Positions 63,731 through 64,000 of a stretch of DNA of 64,000 nt are shown piece by piece. Each line of letters begins with the position of its first letter. Position 1 is the stretch's first letter. The notes under the pieces are model-generated. The model ran no database searches. It was not told the origin of the DNA and saw only the letters and a program-made list of their open reading frames with translations. Source of the stretch: Enterococcus sp. BWR-S5 (GTDB lineage Bacteria; Bacillota; Bacilli; Lactobacillales; Enterococcaceae); the NCBI RefSeq assembly GCF_016745255.1, contig NZ_JADOEQ010000001.1:124001-188000 (forward strand). The letters are read 5' to 3'. The translations under genes and the position numbers were made by a program.

Positions 63731-64000
<270 letters not shown>

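Overview
The window is low-GC chromosomal DNA from a member of the Lactobacillales, most likely Enterococcus or a close relative. This rests on the purine-rich Shine-Dalgarno sites, TTG/GTG starts, a THF-riboswitch folT, a threonine T-box thrS, an Enterococcus-type L,D-transpeptidase, a class B PBP next to rpmG, CcpA cre sites and a lactococcin 972-type bacteriocin. The species cannot be fixed from the sequence. No rRNA, tRNA, CRISPR array, insertion sequence or prophage was seen.

Layout: 0-9 kb holds an OpuC-type osmoprotectant operon (cut by the left edge), a quinone/catechol-type ring-cleaving dioxygenase with a palindromic operator, queA, and an isolated class II lanthipeptide synthetase (LanM) followed by an unlisted 55-codon peptide gene with its own promoter, ribosome site and terminator. 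9-24 kb holds a probable CcpA-controlled small RNA, a P-type Ca2+ ATPase, a pair of type VII secretion helper-like genes with no toxin, kup, a VanY-like peptidase, queH, mgsA, riboswitch-folT, a heterodimeric ABC exporter and a 3D-domain cell-wall protein. 25-33.5 kb holds a MerR regulator with a TrmO-like gene behind a 19-bp-spacer promoter, then an IclR regulator divergent from a seven-gene catechol meta-cleavage block that lacks the semialdehyde dehydrogenase. 33.5-49 kb holds a candidate sRNA, a branched-polyamine synthase fused to AdoMet decarboxylase, an orphan Bce-type two-component system, an XRE cassette with three operator copies, housekeeping genes, and most copies of a short dispersed repeat. 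49-58 kb is a peptide-signalling and bacteriocin island: agrB, a 36-codon agrD missed by length filters, agrC, agrA, a lactococcin 972-like bacteriocin and its ABC exporter. 58-64 kb holds a secreted LRR-like protein, a membrane MutS-type ATPase, a TraX-like protein, a hydrolase and the start of metG.

How parts fit: agrB/agrD would make a thiolactone signal sensed by agrC/agrA, and the adjacent bacteriocin unit is the obvious candidate output. The meta-cleavage block would turn catechols into pyruvate and acetyl-CoA under IclR and CcpA control. The LanM plus peptide, the BpsA-SpeD fusion and the agr-bacteriocin island are the parts most worth testing. All functions are inferred from reading the sequence; no database search was run.
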